DNA from: Linum tenue
Taxonomy: Eukaryota > Streptophyta > Magnoliopsida > Malpighiales > Linaceae
DNA: 64,000 nucleotides
Direction: 5' to 3'
Assembly (NCBI GenBank): GCA_946122785.1
Contig: CAMGYJ010000004.1
Span: 10,128,150-10,192,149 of the forward strand
Of the stretch, positions 45,519 to 56,332 are shown in pieces. The position numbers and the translations under genes were made by a program. A model generated the notes under the pieces. It had not been told where the DNA came from, searched no databases, and saw only the letters and a list, made by a program, of their open reading frames with translations. Position 1 is the stretch's first letter. Each line of letters begins with the position of its first letter.

Positions 45519-46066
45519 CGTCGTCGCTCCCGATTCCACCACCATCGCCTTCCTCTCCCTCACCGGCCTCGCCTTCCCATCACCGCCGTCGAATCCGGGG
45601 AGGTACAAGCAGAGCGCGCCACATTTGAATTCGTCTTCGTCGAGATCCACCTCATGTTTCTTCTTCCTCGCCATCGGCGAGATTCGTCCTCGGGGAAGAA
45701 TTGGTGTCGAAATCGGTGGTCGATTCGTCCGGATTCTTGAACCACATGTCGAGCTCGTCGGCGGCGCTCGATCTCCCTTCGGCGCACGACTTGCTCCGCC
45801 GCATGTCAATCTCCTGTTCCAGCGCTCGATCTCTCCTAATTGATCTCCCTTTGGCAATTTTCAGTATTCGAACGATGACGTTTTCTTTCCAATGAGCCTA
45901 CCGCCGATTAGACAAAAACCGGGCGGTTTTTTCGTTTGTACCGATTAAGTCGGAAAAACCGGCCGGTACGATATTTTGAAGCAAACGAGCCTACCGTATC
46001 GTTATTGGTCCGATTTTTGGTTTTACCGGTTCAACCGGCCGGTACGATCCGGTTTCCTTTACCATG
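45109..46066. mobile_element. TIR element with CATGGTAAAGGAAACCG ends
   Basis: Left end CATGGTAAAGGAAACCG is inverted at the right end as CGGTTTCCTTTACCATG (perfect 17 bp). Subterminal repeats of CCGGTACG and CCGGTTCAACCGG. Flanks share AAAAAAG (45102-45108, 46067-46073), a possible 7-8-bp TSD. A related end starts at 63938. The interior is GC-rich and unlike the surroundings, with a (CT)n run at about 45479-45512 next to a possible captured coding fragment. Confidence 0.6.
45513..45674 (-). pseudogene. Possible captured gene fragment in the TIR element
   Basis: Minus-strand frame of 53 codons starting MARKKKHEVDLDEDEFKC and containing GALCLYLPGF. High GC, Asp/Glu-rich start and a CT-rich stretch at its end. 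It looks more like a host coding exon than transposon sequence, but I do not recognise the family. No introns or further exons seen. Confidence 0.3.
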
Positions 46067-46074
46067 AAAAAAGG

Positions 46075-46339
46075 AGCGGGCTTAGTAGGGGTAAGGCCCT
46101 GTCTACTTTATTATTAATGACAGGCTGCTCCGACTGTGTGGTATTTGTGCTTTCTTGCAGGAACCTTAACTATGAGAGTATGAGACAACCGATGGGAGTC
46201 CCTTATTATCATCACTAGAAGGATTCATTCGTACGTCTCTATGGGATACTTGTATTGCTTCTACAACAGGTACACTTGCCTTAGTTGTAACATCCCGGCC
46301 AAGACAACTTCAATCAAGCACAAGGTGTTCCAGTACAAG
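46075..46339. other. Intergenic sequence, no gene seen
   Basis: Short frames only; may be the decayed pol end of the Gypsy remnant that follows. Confidence 0.35.
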
Positions 46340-47418
46340 GGTTTGTTCCTCAGTCCCTACCTAATAGTTCCAATTTCGAGGACGAAATTTTTATAAGAGT
46401 GGAGGAAATGTAACACTCCAACATTTAGGGTTCAGGTTCAACAATAATTAATAAATGAACGGTTCGATGGACGGTTACGTGCGACAACTAGGGGTGAACA
46501 AACACACCCGCAAACCGACCCACCCGTCCAACCCGACCCAACCCACCCGTATTTATCGATAAAACGAAAGTTTTGGGTTGGGTGAGGGTCTTCGTTTGTA
46601 CAACCCGCCTCCTTTGGGTTGGGTTTGGATTTTGGATTACACACCCGTAGAACCCGACCCAACCCGTGTTCCAACTATTAGTATGAGTTCGGATCTAAAA
46701 AATATTTATGTCGTATATAATCATATACTTATGAGAAAATTAAGATATTTCGGCATTTTTTTCTCTCATGGTCTCCCTGATCTAATGCATTCTTCGACTT
46801 ACAGTTTAGACATAAATTGAATATAGTTATGATTCACGTAATCCTTTTTCTTGTGTACAATTTTAATAGAATAACATATTATGGGTGCGTTTGTTTATAA
46901 CATTTTTAGCCTATTTCAACATATATTGTGAAGAAAACAATACATATGTTGAAATAGATAACATTTTATTAAAATTCAAACAACATTTGTGAATTTTGAT
47001 ACCTTTCACCTCGGTTCATTCGTTTGAAATTTTAATTAGTTATAAAAGATTTTTATGATATAGAATAATTATGTTGGGTTGGGTTTTTACTTAAAAATAT
47101 CGCCAACCCGACCCAATCCAATTAGAAACAAACCGTAGGGCTTAAATTTTTTTGGGTGGGTTTGAGTTTGATATTTCCCAAACCGTAGTGCATGAGTCGG
47201 GTGATTAAAATGACTAAACCCGAACCACCCGACCCATGTACACCCCTAGCGACAACCATGGATTAAGAATAATAATAATATTGATTATATTATTATTGTT
47301 ATAATTATATATATAAAAAAAGAGGAGAATTAACCCCACTCCCCACCCGTTACACTTACACCCTACACACTACCCCACCAATCAACCCTCCTGTAACGTC
47401 CTTTTATTTCCCATCCAC
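46340..47418 (+). mobile_element. Gypsy remnant: pol end, polypurine tract and LTR start
   Basis: TTTCGAGGACGAAATTTTT followed by GTGGAGGAAA and TGTAACACTCC (LTR start at 46409) is the typical pol-end/PPT/LTR junction of Tekay/del-like chromoviruses. The LTR holds a hAT element (46489-47248) and has a TATATATAAAAAAAG box near 47307. The Mutator-like element and others interrupt it further on, so its end is not defined. Confidence 0.5.
46489..47248. mobile_element. hAT non-autonomous element (760 bp)
   Basis: Ends TAGGGGTGAACA and TGTACACCCCTA; 8-bp TSD GCGACAAC (46481-46488, 47249-47256). Subterminal CCCGACCCA repeats, AT-rich centre. Confidence 0.9.
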
Positions 47419-48399
47419 GGGTCCGGATCCCATCAGTAACCTTTTTGTCAGTAATTGTCAGTAACCAGTTCATCTACCGTCCATTGCATTTAATTTGTAA
47501 CCGTCAGATCAGGAAAATTAAATACACGGAGGGGCAAAGTCGTAATAGCGTCAACCCATTTAATGATGATACTGAGTTTAGACCAGATGCGGACCCCAAA
47601 ATGACTCCCACCCCATGCCTTCCTCCCTCTTTTTCTCCACCCTCACGAGTCCCCATGCTTTCCCTCTCTCTGAAATCTGCAAACAAAAAAATAAATCATT
47701 TCTCTCACACATTTTATTGTCTGTGACTAAGAGAAGAAGAAGAGAAACAATTCTCTCTCATCTAAACTAAAAAAAAATGATCCATGTTTTTCCAAGTTTA
47801 ACTCCAACTCTACAACACATATATATGAATCAAACCATCTAACTCTCTCTGCTCTAACTTCAACTCAAATTTAATGGTGATGTCTTTATTTAATCATTTA
47901 TGCTTAAAATGATAATTACAAGTATGAATATAATTACCACCTTCTACAACTATGGTATAACATAATAAAATATGCTAAAAAAATTACAAATCTAATTACC
48001 ATACAATAGCACATGGTAATACATGCTAAAAAATTTGTAAATCTAATTACCATATCATACCACCATAATAGAACATGATAAATCAAATGACCACAAATTA
48101 GTTATAATTATCACAGAGTACCATATGATAAGAGAAGGTACGTAAAATCATATAACAACAATATAAATCTAATTAGCACCCTCTACCAACATGATAAAAC
48201 ATGGCAACCACGCAGTACCATATGGTAAGAGAAGCTAAAACCATATAACAATAATATAAATCTAATTAGCACCCTCTAACAACATGATAAAACATGGTAA
48301 CCACACATTACCATATGGTATAGTGTGGTAATCTCAATATATATAATTACAACTTTATTCACTTTCTTGTCCACTTCATTGTCTTTAGACTCTTCTTTC

Positions 48400-48670
48400 C
48401 CGGAACTGGTGTCGATGACCACCCTCTACCACCATGGTAACCATAAAAATACGTTTGTTACCACACATTACCATATGGTATAGTGTGGTAACCACAAAAA
48501 AACATCTAGTTATCACATAATACCACCATGGTAAAACATGGTAACCATAAAAATACGTTTAGTTACCACATATTACCATATGGTATAGTGTAGTAACCAC
48601 AATAAACATCTAGTTACCACATAATACCACAATGGTAAAACATGGTAACCATAAAAATACGTTTAGTTAC
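48400..48670. repeat. 104-bp tandem repeat with TACCATATGGTA palindromes
   Basis: CCATAAAAAT marks unit starts at 48441, 48545 and 48649 (period 104). Each unit holds the palindrome TACCATATGGTA and inverted-repeat blocks GTGTGGTAACCACA and ACCACCATGGTAA. Looser copies extend left to about 48100. The array was split by the solo LTR and resumes at 51268-51370. Confidence 0.75.
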
Positions 48671-51267
48671 TGTTACACCCCGCTCTTTCTAAGAGTCAGA
48701 ATGACTATTTTACCCTTGGATAAATTTATCAAGTTTCACCATAATGTCAAGGAGGATTAAAAATGTGAGCTCTCGGTTCAAACGGTGTCGAATTTCGATG
48801 TAAAATGAAGAAGTTATCACCGTATATGGATCGAGTGGGTTTTACTTTGTTAGTTGGGTCGGTTGTTGGAGTGAGTCTGGTTTGGGTTCGTGGGCTGTCA
48901 GGTGGGGAGATAAAAAAAAACGGATTGGGCTTAGCCCGAACTAAGAGAAGGAGAGGGAGATGTGGGGTGGTCGTCGGCCCAGAAGAAGGAGAGGAAGGAA
49001 GGTGGGCCTGAGGCCCAAGGAGAGGAAGTAGAAGCGGGCTGGTGGCCCGGGTCAGAGAAGAAGAAAAAAAAAAAAGAGGAGGCTGGCCTGTCGGCCCAGA
49101 AGAAGGAAGCAGGGCCTTGGCCCGAGAGAGAGAGAGAGCAGGCCTGGGGGCCGCCGGCAGGGAGTAGTTATTCTCCTCTGGGAATTCGACAGCAGCAGAG
49201 GAAGATGAAGCGGAGTCGGGGGTTCGCCGGAGAATCGGGAGTAACGGACGCCAGCTTTGGGGAGGGATTTTTCGGCAGAATTTAATGGGCAATTAAGTGG
49301 GGATTGTTAAACGATCTAGATCAGGATTAATAAAAACAAGGATGAAGTACAGAGGAGAAGCAGAGTGCGAGGAGAAGAGAGGAGTGTGGTGAGCCGTATC
49401 AACGAACGCATCCGCAGGTTCGAAATGAAGAAAACAACGCGAGCCCTGAGAAGAGGAGGAAGGAGGGCGGTTCGTGGACGCGCGAGGAGTCCCAGGAATG
49501 CAGCGGCGATGACAAATCTCGACGGTGACCTCGACGTTCGCGTCGTCCCCGGCGTCGACGAGGCGATTAATGGAGCAGGGGAGACGGAGAGGATGCAGGT
49601 CTATCCTCCGAAGCGACCAAGGGCGTTTGCGGTCCGGAGCTGGCCTCTCAATTGTGGCCTGAGGAAGAACGATGGGCAGGGCGGTGTCGGAGTTTCCACG
49701 GAGATCGTCGGCGGGGCGCGGCTGTCCGAGGAGAAAGAAGAAGAGGACGAGCCAGAGGAGGGGCCGGAGGAGGAGTCGGAGCCGGAGGAGGAACTCGACG
49801 GTGGCTGGAGTTGGTGCGGCGACGGCGACATCGTGGAGGTGAGGGGTCTTCTCCCAGAATGTTGGAAATAAATGGCATGCTATTATAAATTTGATGAACA
49901 GTGAGGGGCATATGTGTCTTTTTGGATTTGGACTAAAATGTTTAAATCAGAAAGTGGAGATTGGCCTGGAGGACTGAATTGAGCAATTCTAGGATTTCGG
50001 GGCCGAATTGATAAGACCCAGGAATTTTAGGTATCATTTGGTAATTTGCCATTTTGGGGCAAAAAGGTAATTTTCCAGAATTTTATGGGGAATCCTAGGA
50101 ATGATTAAATGGAGGAAATTGGGGTTGAAATTAACCAAATTGAAGGTCGTTTGGTTAGTTACGCTTAGAGATAAGTGGGTTAAGTTTTGCCTAAATATCT
50201 AATAGGAGGAAATGAAAAAGGAAGCGAAGCACGAGGAGTTGGAGCGTGGAGTTTCGGAGGATGACGTGGGTCAACCGTCAATTAAGAAGAGTCGTCTTTT
50301 CGAGGTGAGTGTAAAGGGGGTAAAATCTCCGTCGAGGTCTTTTTAATTTATGCTTTTCGTTTCAAGCTAAGTTATTATTTAGTTAATTTGTGAGTAAGCG
50401 CGATTATGTGTGTGAGGCATCCCACCGCCTACTTAAGGTGGAGGCACGCGTTGTGCTATGTATGTGAATGTGTGTGGATGATGGTAATTGAACCCCCGGG
50501 CGGTTGGGCCACTACTGGACGCAGTAGATGGTCGGGTCACTACTGGACGGCGAGACGTAACGCAGTAGTTGACGGGCATGGACTGGACGGCGAGACGTAA
50601 CGCAGTGCCATTGCCGAGTATGGGTATGCAACCGGACGGCGAGACGTAACGCGGTTGGCATACTAGGGTAGGACACCGGACGGCGAGACGTAACGCGGTG
50701 GTCCTAGCGGTTTGTGTTGAGATAAGGATAGAGGTCGAGAACTATTATGAGTTAATGTTGAAATGAGTTGATAAGAATGGTTATTTAAGAGCAGAAAGCG
50801 AGAACGGGTTTCATGCTAGGAAGGCATTCCCCTAATAATGTGTTTAGTAAGGAGTTTGCCTAGGGCAAAGACCTTAGGAAGTAACGACGAGACTGACCCC
50901 TTCTCACTCACCAGGTTGAGGAAGGGTTAGCAAAGGTGGATCCCGAGAAGAGGCAGTGTGAGGCGAGCTACTGCACCAGCATGGACGAGACCTCAAGGAA
51001 CCCAACCAGGAGTTAGAGCTAGAGTTAGTTTAATTATTTTGTTTATGGTTATGAGTATATGTACTGGAGATTCAAGGTTCAAGATTTTGGATTAAGTTGT
51101 TTTAAGTGTTTGAGATTGAGATTTTGCCCAAGTGTTGGGGCTTTTTGATTTAAAATTAATAAATAAAGTCAGTTTGTTTATTTTAAAATGTGGTTTGGGT
51201 TGCCCCGGAGTGACCGGTTTTCGGTTCGAGTTACGGTTTGGTTTTGAAAAAGAGTCGGGACGTTTCA
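48671..51267 (+). repeat. Solo LTR of a Gypsy-type element (2597 bp)
   Basis: Starts TGTTACACCCCGC, ends GTCGGGACGTTTCA, flanked by the TSD GTTAC (48666-48670, 51268-51272) inside the 104-bp tandem repeat. The terminal style fits long Tekay/del-type LTRs. No internal domain, so it arose by LTR-LTR recombination. Open frames at 48747-49292 and 49365-49871 (Ser/Pro- or Glu-rich) follow GA-rich sequence and are not credible genes. Confidence 0.8.
50509..50706 (+). other. Series of hairpins with one conserved 17-nt loop
   Basis: Loop GACGGCGAGACGTAACG at 50546-50562, 50586-50602, 50635-50651 and 50679-50695. Each copy is closed by its own inverted repeat of 10-11 bp: arms GTCACTACTG/CAGTAGTTGAC, ATGGACTG/CAGTGCCAT (core shown), GTATGCAACCG/CGGTTGGCATAC and TAGGACACCG/CGGTGGTCCTA (core shown). 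Every 3' arm has an extra unpaired base 4-7 pairs from the loop. A fifth hairpin at 50509-50531 (CTACTG/CAGTAG) has a shortened GACG loop. Confidence 0.85.
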
Positions 51268-51370
51268 GTTACCACACATTACCATATGGTATAGTGTGGT
51301 AACCACAATAAACATCTAGTTACCACATAATACCACCATGTTATAGTATGGTAACTACAATATACATCTA
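51268..51370. repeat. 104-bp tandem repeat, continuation
   Basis: Resumes the unit interrupted at 48670 with ACCACACATTACCATATGG, one more partial unit. Confidence 0.75.
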
Positions 51371-52043
51371 AGACATACTTCACATGCTCGTCCTCTGCCT
51401 CCTCTCATTTTCTCCTCCGCGTTTGAGAATACAAAAATAAAAATGAGGAAGATTGGAATTGAAAATCCGCAAAAAAAATACTAAAGCATAAAACATGCAA
51501 ACTCGACTCACCTAGATCTTTCCCCTCTTGATCGATATGGAGCTTCACCAAATTTGAGGTCGAGGACCTGACAAAGAGAAGAAACATAATGAAAGAAGGA
51601 GAATTCACTTTTCCCTCGTCCATTTTGGTGGGAAAAAAAAGAAGAGAAGGAGGGAGTATCTCACGAGAAGAAGGATCTCGATGAGAAGAAACGCAATGAA
51701 AGAAGGAGGCTACACTTTTCTTTCGTTCGATTGCTGGAAAAAAAAATGAAGAACTGAAAAAGAGATTAGATCTGGAGAAGAAGAAGATTGGAAGAGAGAA
51801 AGAAAGGGGAAAGGAAAGTTTCAGGAAAAGAGGAAAGGTTGCATTCTCTCTCCTCCATTCAAACCAGCTAATAAATGCTGGACAAAATAAAAAGGAAAGA
51901 ATACGAAGCTAAAGTAACGGACAAAAATACCCCTTACCATCTCCGCATCCATCCCAACCACATGATGAATCCGCCCAAATCAACGGCTTGTAGATGGTTA
52001 CTGATGGGTGAGTAACCAACAGTTACTCACCCTATCCTGAGCC
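51371..52043. other. Right part of the Mutator-like element
   Basis: GA-rich, non-coding; no gene recognised. Confidence 0.4.
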
Positions 52044-52241
52044 CCCATCCACCTCCTAATTATTAAAACTAATTAACCCCACTAGTGATGGCAATGGGGC
52101 AGGGCGGGGCGGGTACCTCAATTCCCATGCCCCGCCCACGCTACTACGGGTCGGGGCGGGTAAAACCCGCGCGGGTACGGGGCAGGGCGGGTCGACCCAC
52201 TCTTACATGTCGTTCAAAAAAATACAAGTAAATTTTACTTT

Positions 52242-53911
52242 TGTTTACACCTAAAATATTTTTGGCCTAAATTCGATGCCGCGGGTAAAAAACGGTGTCG
52301 TTTGGAGTTGAGCGGTGTCGCGGAGAGTTAAAACGGTACCGCGAAACAGAAAAGCGGTACCGCAAGGAAGCTCAGCGGTATCGCGACACAGACAACGGCA
52401 CCGCCGGAAAATAAGAACGCGCGTTTTGGTATTGGTGTTGGAAGGGGAGTTTATTATTATTATTATTATTATTCCTTGTGGGAAGGGGAGAAGCGGTACC
52501 GCATGGAGACAAGCGGCACCGCGGGGAGTTAAAACGGTACCGCGAAACAGAAAATCGGTGCCGCGAGGAAGCTCGGCGGTACCGCGGAACTGGAGAGGGG
52601 CCGCGCAGTGTAGGTGTTGGGGAAGGAGTTTTGTTTATAATTAATTAATATTTTTATTCCTTGTTGGAAGGGGAAAATCGGTACCGCATGGAGACAAGCG
52701 GTATCGCGGAGAGTTAAAACGGTACCGCGAGTAGGCCCAACGGTACCGCGGATTAGCAAACGACAGTGTTTAATAATAAACAGTGTCGCGGAAGAAAAAA
52801 CAAACGGAGCTGGTTGGGAAAGAAAACGACACCGCAAGGCTGGAAGCGGAGTCGTTTAATGTTAAAACGATCGCGGGTAGAATCAAGCGGTGCTGCTCAG
52901 TTAAAAACGACACCGTTTAAGGCATCAACAACGCCGCAGTATCACTAAGCGGTGTCGTTTAGTTAAAAACCATACCACAATGGTTTGGATTTTGGCGAGG
53001 CCTGGCAAGCACAACGGTGCCGTTTGGTTGAAAAAGAAACAATGTCGCGGAATGGAAAACGACATTGTTTGTCAGCATCGATTAGTGAAAGGTGAGGCCG
53101 CGGTATTGGTGAAATGACATCGTTGCATGGACAAGGTTGTAGGATTTGGCTCAATGTCGTTTCGCCAAGTTTCTGCAAACAGGAGCGGTTTCGATGGCAC
53201 GTGATTTTTACGCAAAGCAGAAAGAGGAGATCAAGGCAGTTGAGACACGTGGGATTTCACAACGGAGCAGTTGAGGAAGCGGTTCCACCGAGCGTGAAGG
53301 CTACGAAGCAGTTTTCGAATAAAAGCAGTGGAGCAAGGAGAGAGAAGGGGAACCAAAAATCAACACAGAACAACTCTGTCAAACTTTACCTTTTCTCTGT
53401 AACTCCTTCGCGGAGCTCTCCTTCCAGGAAGGATCTCCATAGTTGTAGTCTTAGTCGTAGTCGCGGAGCTCTCCACAGGAATCTCCATAGGAGTAGCGGT
53501 AGCGTAGATTCCTCAAAACTCAAACACCCTCGTTCGAACGTAGTTTGGAGAGGTGCGAACCGAATAACGGTTGTTTGATTAGAAGTCAAGGGTGTATCGA
53601 TCAAATCAACGACGCCGACACCGGCGGCGGATATTTGACGATCTTCTTTGTTTTCTGTTCGATCGATCAAATCAACATCGCACGGCGGTGGATATTTGAC
53701 GATCGTCATCGTTTTCAGAAGTCAGAGTTGCACCGATCAAATCAACGACGCCGACATTCGGTGGCGGATATTTGACGGTCGTCTCGATTTCAGCTACCAG
53801 CGGTGCATTCGATCAACGGCACCGCAAGAGTTTCCATCGCGAAACATCGAATCAACATCGCCGGAAACAAATTCGGCACCGGCGGTGGCATTTGGTTTTC
53901 CCGGGGAAACA
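52242..53911 (+). repeat. T1 LTR 1 (1670 bp)
   Basis: U3 has the GCGGTACCGC array (about 52320-53090) and (TTA)n; a TATA-like GAATAAAAGC lies at about 53317; three related hairpins at 53601-53775; then CCCGGGGAAACA. Open frames such as 53114-53578 recur in all three LTRs but have no recognisable content. Confidence 0.92.
52320..53090 (+). promoter_or_regulatory. T1 LTR palindromic array (GCGGTACCGC)
   Basis: About 13 copies of A(A/G)CGGTACCGC or one-base variants between 52328 and 52750, spaced roughly 15-25 bp or more, followed by looser AACGACACCGTTT / AGCGGTGTCGTTT copies to about 53090. All are upstream of the TATA-like box. Repeated in LTR 2 and LTR 3. Confidence 0.6.
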
Positions 53912-53932
53912 TTTTGGCACACTTGGTGGGAC
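53912..53932 (+). other. T1 putative primer-binding site
   Basis: TTTTGGCACACTTGGTGGGA directly follows LTR 1 (repeated at 58053). The position fits a primer site; I cannot assign the tRNA. Confidence 0.45.
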
Positions 53933-53952
53933 ACGTGTGTTTGAAGTGAAAT

Positions 53953-55335
53953 ATGGCTCTGCGGCATGGAAAAAGCAATGTTGATCTTCCACAAGAATCT
54001 CTGAAGGTGGAGCGCGTGGTCGGCATTGAAGTTGACCAAGAAGAGGAGGCAGATAGACATATCGGTTGGATGAAGGAGCGGCCCCAATCCATGTCGAGCA
54101 TCGATGGGCATGTTGCACTCCTGTCTCTTCGTCGATCTGTAGAAGAGTATTACCAGCAGGTACATCTCTATTTTATCTCTTTAAACAAGCCTTGTGATTC
54201 TCTTGGAAGACATATGGATAAATTTTTTGAGATGATAGATGAACATGTTTCCGGTATTGCCAATAAGGATTCATTTAAACTTGTGGCTAAAACAGCGGCG
54301 TTAGGGGCCAGCAATTCTCATGTTGTTTCTCCTGTGAACACTATTGTTTTGAAGGACTGGAAAGTTAGAGCGGTCTTGCGAAAGCCACAACAAAGAACAA
54401 AATTTAAACGTGTTTATAATAAGTTTCATAAAATTAGGAAGAACAACTGTGATATCTTGAAAGATGACAAATTTTACAATGTTGTTCAACCTAAGCCGCT
54501 CGGGGGGCATGCCATCCCATCTCGTGGTAGATTGAAGGAGAAACAACACCGTAAGTGGCGAATAAGTTTGCCACATCCACCTTGTTCTAGGAAAAGTCAA
54601 ACTAGGATCACCACAGACACTACTCAAGATGGAGGTGGTGATCACGTGAAAAAACTCAATGCTGCGAAAGTTGGTATTGCTCAACCGATTCCTTCGTGTA
54701 AATTGTCACCAAAGGCTCTACTGAGTGGAAAGGGGGGCAAGTTTAATCGAGCCCGACATAGGGTTGCCACACCAGTGCTGGCTGGGAACAAATCCATGAG
54801 TGGTGGTCTTGGGGTCAAGGCCAATGCCAAACAAACTCCAAACTCACGTGGAAGTTCAAAAGATGCAAAGTTGTTGTGCGATAAGTGCAAAGATCATGAT
54901 CGTGGTAAACAAAATACCAACACACGTGTTGATGGAGCTAGTAAATCTCGATGCTCAAACTCCCAACAACATTGTGAGAGTGTACAACTGACAAAATCAG
55001 ACCAGTCTGGGCAAGCAAGGTCGCATGGTCGATTTAGCAGGACAAACGCGCCAAAAGACGTGGGTTCCCTACCTAGAGAAAATAATACATGTAGTTCTCA
55101 TTGGCCCAAACCTGAGTTGAGGCCAAATCGAGATCGTGGAGTTTCGAACAAGAATGTTCGAGCTAAATCCAAATGTGACTTCAAAACTTCTCAATCTCGT
55201 GTAAAGCCAATTCTGATGAGTCATTGTGTTCACGGATGGCTTGTTTGGCTTGATCCGTGGAGTTGGCAGTGGGTGTGTACTTTTGGCAGGATGGTTTATG
55301 CCAAAGACAACCCTGTTATGTTTAGCTACTATTAA
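53953..55335 (+). CDS. T1 ORF, copy 1 (460 aa, unknown)
   Basis: Starts about 20 bp after the putative primer site, where gag would start. I do not recognise the family: no RT, protease or integrase motif. Visible: an acidic N-terminus (EVDQEEEADRHIGW), a possibly helical stretch with SVEEYYQQVHLYFISLN (residues about 65-90), a long Lys/Arg/Ser-rich basic middle, a Cys/His cluster CDKCKDHD near residue 310, and a Trp-rich tail WLVWLDPWSWQW. The basic middle would suit nucleic-acid binding, but that is inference. CAG|GTACAT at about 54161 could be a splice donor. The two copies differ only at the His-Lys-Ile / His-Asn-Phe site, so both remain open. Confidence 0.55.
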   Translation: MALRHGKSNVDLPQESLKVERVVGIEVDQEEEADRHIGWMKERPQSMSSIDGHVALLSLRRSVEEYYQQVHLYFISLNKPCDSLGRHMDKFFEMIDEHVSGIANKDSFKLVAKTAALGASNSHVVSPVNTIVLKDWKVRAVLRKPQQRTKFKRVYNKFHKIRKNNCDILKDDKFYNVVQPKPLGGHAIPSRGRLKEKQHRKWRISLPHPPCSRKSQTRITTDTTQDGGGDHVKKLNAAKVGIAQPIPSCKLSPKALLSGKGGKFNRARHRVATPVLAGNKSMSGGLGVKANAKQTPNSRGSSKDAKLLCDKCKDHDRGKQNTNTRVDGASKSRCSNSQQHCESVQLTKSDQSGQARSHGRFSRTNAPKDVGSLPRENNTCSSHWPKPELRPNRDRGVSNKNVRAKSKCDFKTSQSRVKPILMSHCVHGWLVWLDPWSWQWVCTFGRMVYAKDNPVMFSYY

Positions 55336-56332
55336 ATAAATAATGTGGCTAATTTAGGCCACGTGATATATAAAAAAACAAAAGAATAATAACAAGGTGC
55401 AAGGTCGAGCAGCGTTGAGGGAGTTCCAAATTGCTCTGACCGTATAACAACGTTGGTGTTGAATTTTGGCCCGCCAACAGCTGGACAAGTATGCAGTGTT
55501 GTTTTTTAAAGAAAAAGAGTGGCCAAGCAACGTTTGTGAAGCTTGCCGCAGCCTTGCGGGAAAAAGAGGGATATTTATGAATGACCGTTTAAATAAATAA
55601 GTAAAAAAAAAAAAAGTAATTAATTAATAAAACAGCGTTGCGGTGCAACTGTTGTTGAGTAGTAGTATGATAATGAAACTCGACCGCTTTGTTCTTTTGA
55701 ACAACGTTGCTGGCAAAGGAAAAATTGATAGTAGCTCAATTTAAGGAAACGCCGCTGTTTTATCATCAACAGCGCTGCGGGAGAAAGGATGCAGTGATGC
55801 AAATCTGCCTTGGGGCAGTTGCAAATAAGGCTATTAAAAGTTTGGCCAAAGCAAAAAAAAAAAAAAAGTGTTTGACCACAACGTTGCTGCTGTAGAAGAA
55901 GTGGTGGGCAAAAAAAAAAAAAAAAAAAATTAAACGAGGCTGTTGGTGAACAATGCGGCGCTGACCCATACGAGCATCGATCAAAACGCTGTCGTGTGGG
56001 CACTACACCGTTGCAGGTTTTATCCTTTTCTCCGTGAGCCGCACAGCAGGCCGAGAATTATACCCGAAGAGGAAGAATGGTTTAAGTAAAAGGGATTTCC
56101 TCAATGTTGGAGTAGTGCTCCGCAGTATTGTTTGGCTTTCATCCTGGCAGGCGCCAAGACAATGGCTAGTTGAGAATTGAGATCAACAGTGTTAATGTGT
56201 AACGTGCTTGAATGGGGAATCCAGCACCCACGTTACATAAGGAGGATGGATTGTTTGGCCAAAGGTTCCACGTCAAGTTTGGCTTGTTTTGTTTCCTGAG
56301 AAAATTATTTTAGGTGGTTAATCTTGTGTCAA
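55336..56332 (+). other. T1 3' untranslated region, copy 1
   Basis: Non-coding. Holds many AACGTTG / CAGCGTTGCGG-like words (about 55410-55980) and A-runs. Copy 2 at 59477-60470. Confidence 0.6.

Larger units (their letters stand above)
47419..52043. mobile_element. Mutator-like non-autonomous element hosting a solo LTR
   Basis: Flanked by a perfect 9-bp repeat CCCATCCAC (47410-47418, 52044-52052), the TSD length of Mutator elements. Termini GGGTCCGGAT and, inverted, GGCTCAGGAT, with CCATCAGTAACC inverted-repeat blocks a little further in. Without the solo LTR it is about 2.0 kb. No transposase. The interior holds the 104-bp tandem repeat and GA-rich tracts. Confidence 0.55.

Noticed and set aside
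45418..45843. Plus-strand 141-codon frame
   Set aside because: Mostly Ser/Leu from the (CT)n repeat; the opposite strand gives the more gene-like reading.
48747..49871. Pro/Ser-rich and Glu-rich open frames as host genes
   Set aside because: Inside a solo LTR with TSD; composition follows GA-rich DNA; no domain recognised.
50509..50706. CRISPR-like array (19-nt repeats with spacers)
   Set aside because: Plant nuclear context, only four or five units, uneven spacing, no cas genes, and the spacers are the paired arms of hairpins.
53114..53578. 154-codon frame and neighbours in the T1 LTRs as genes
   Set aside because: Present identically in all three LTRs, no start context or domain, overlaps hairpins and the TATA-like region.
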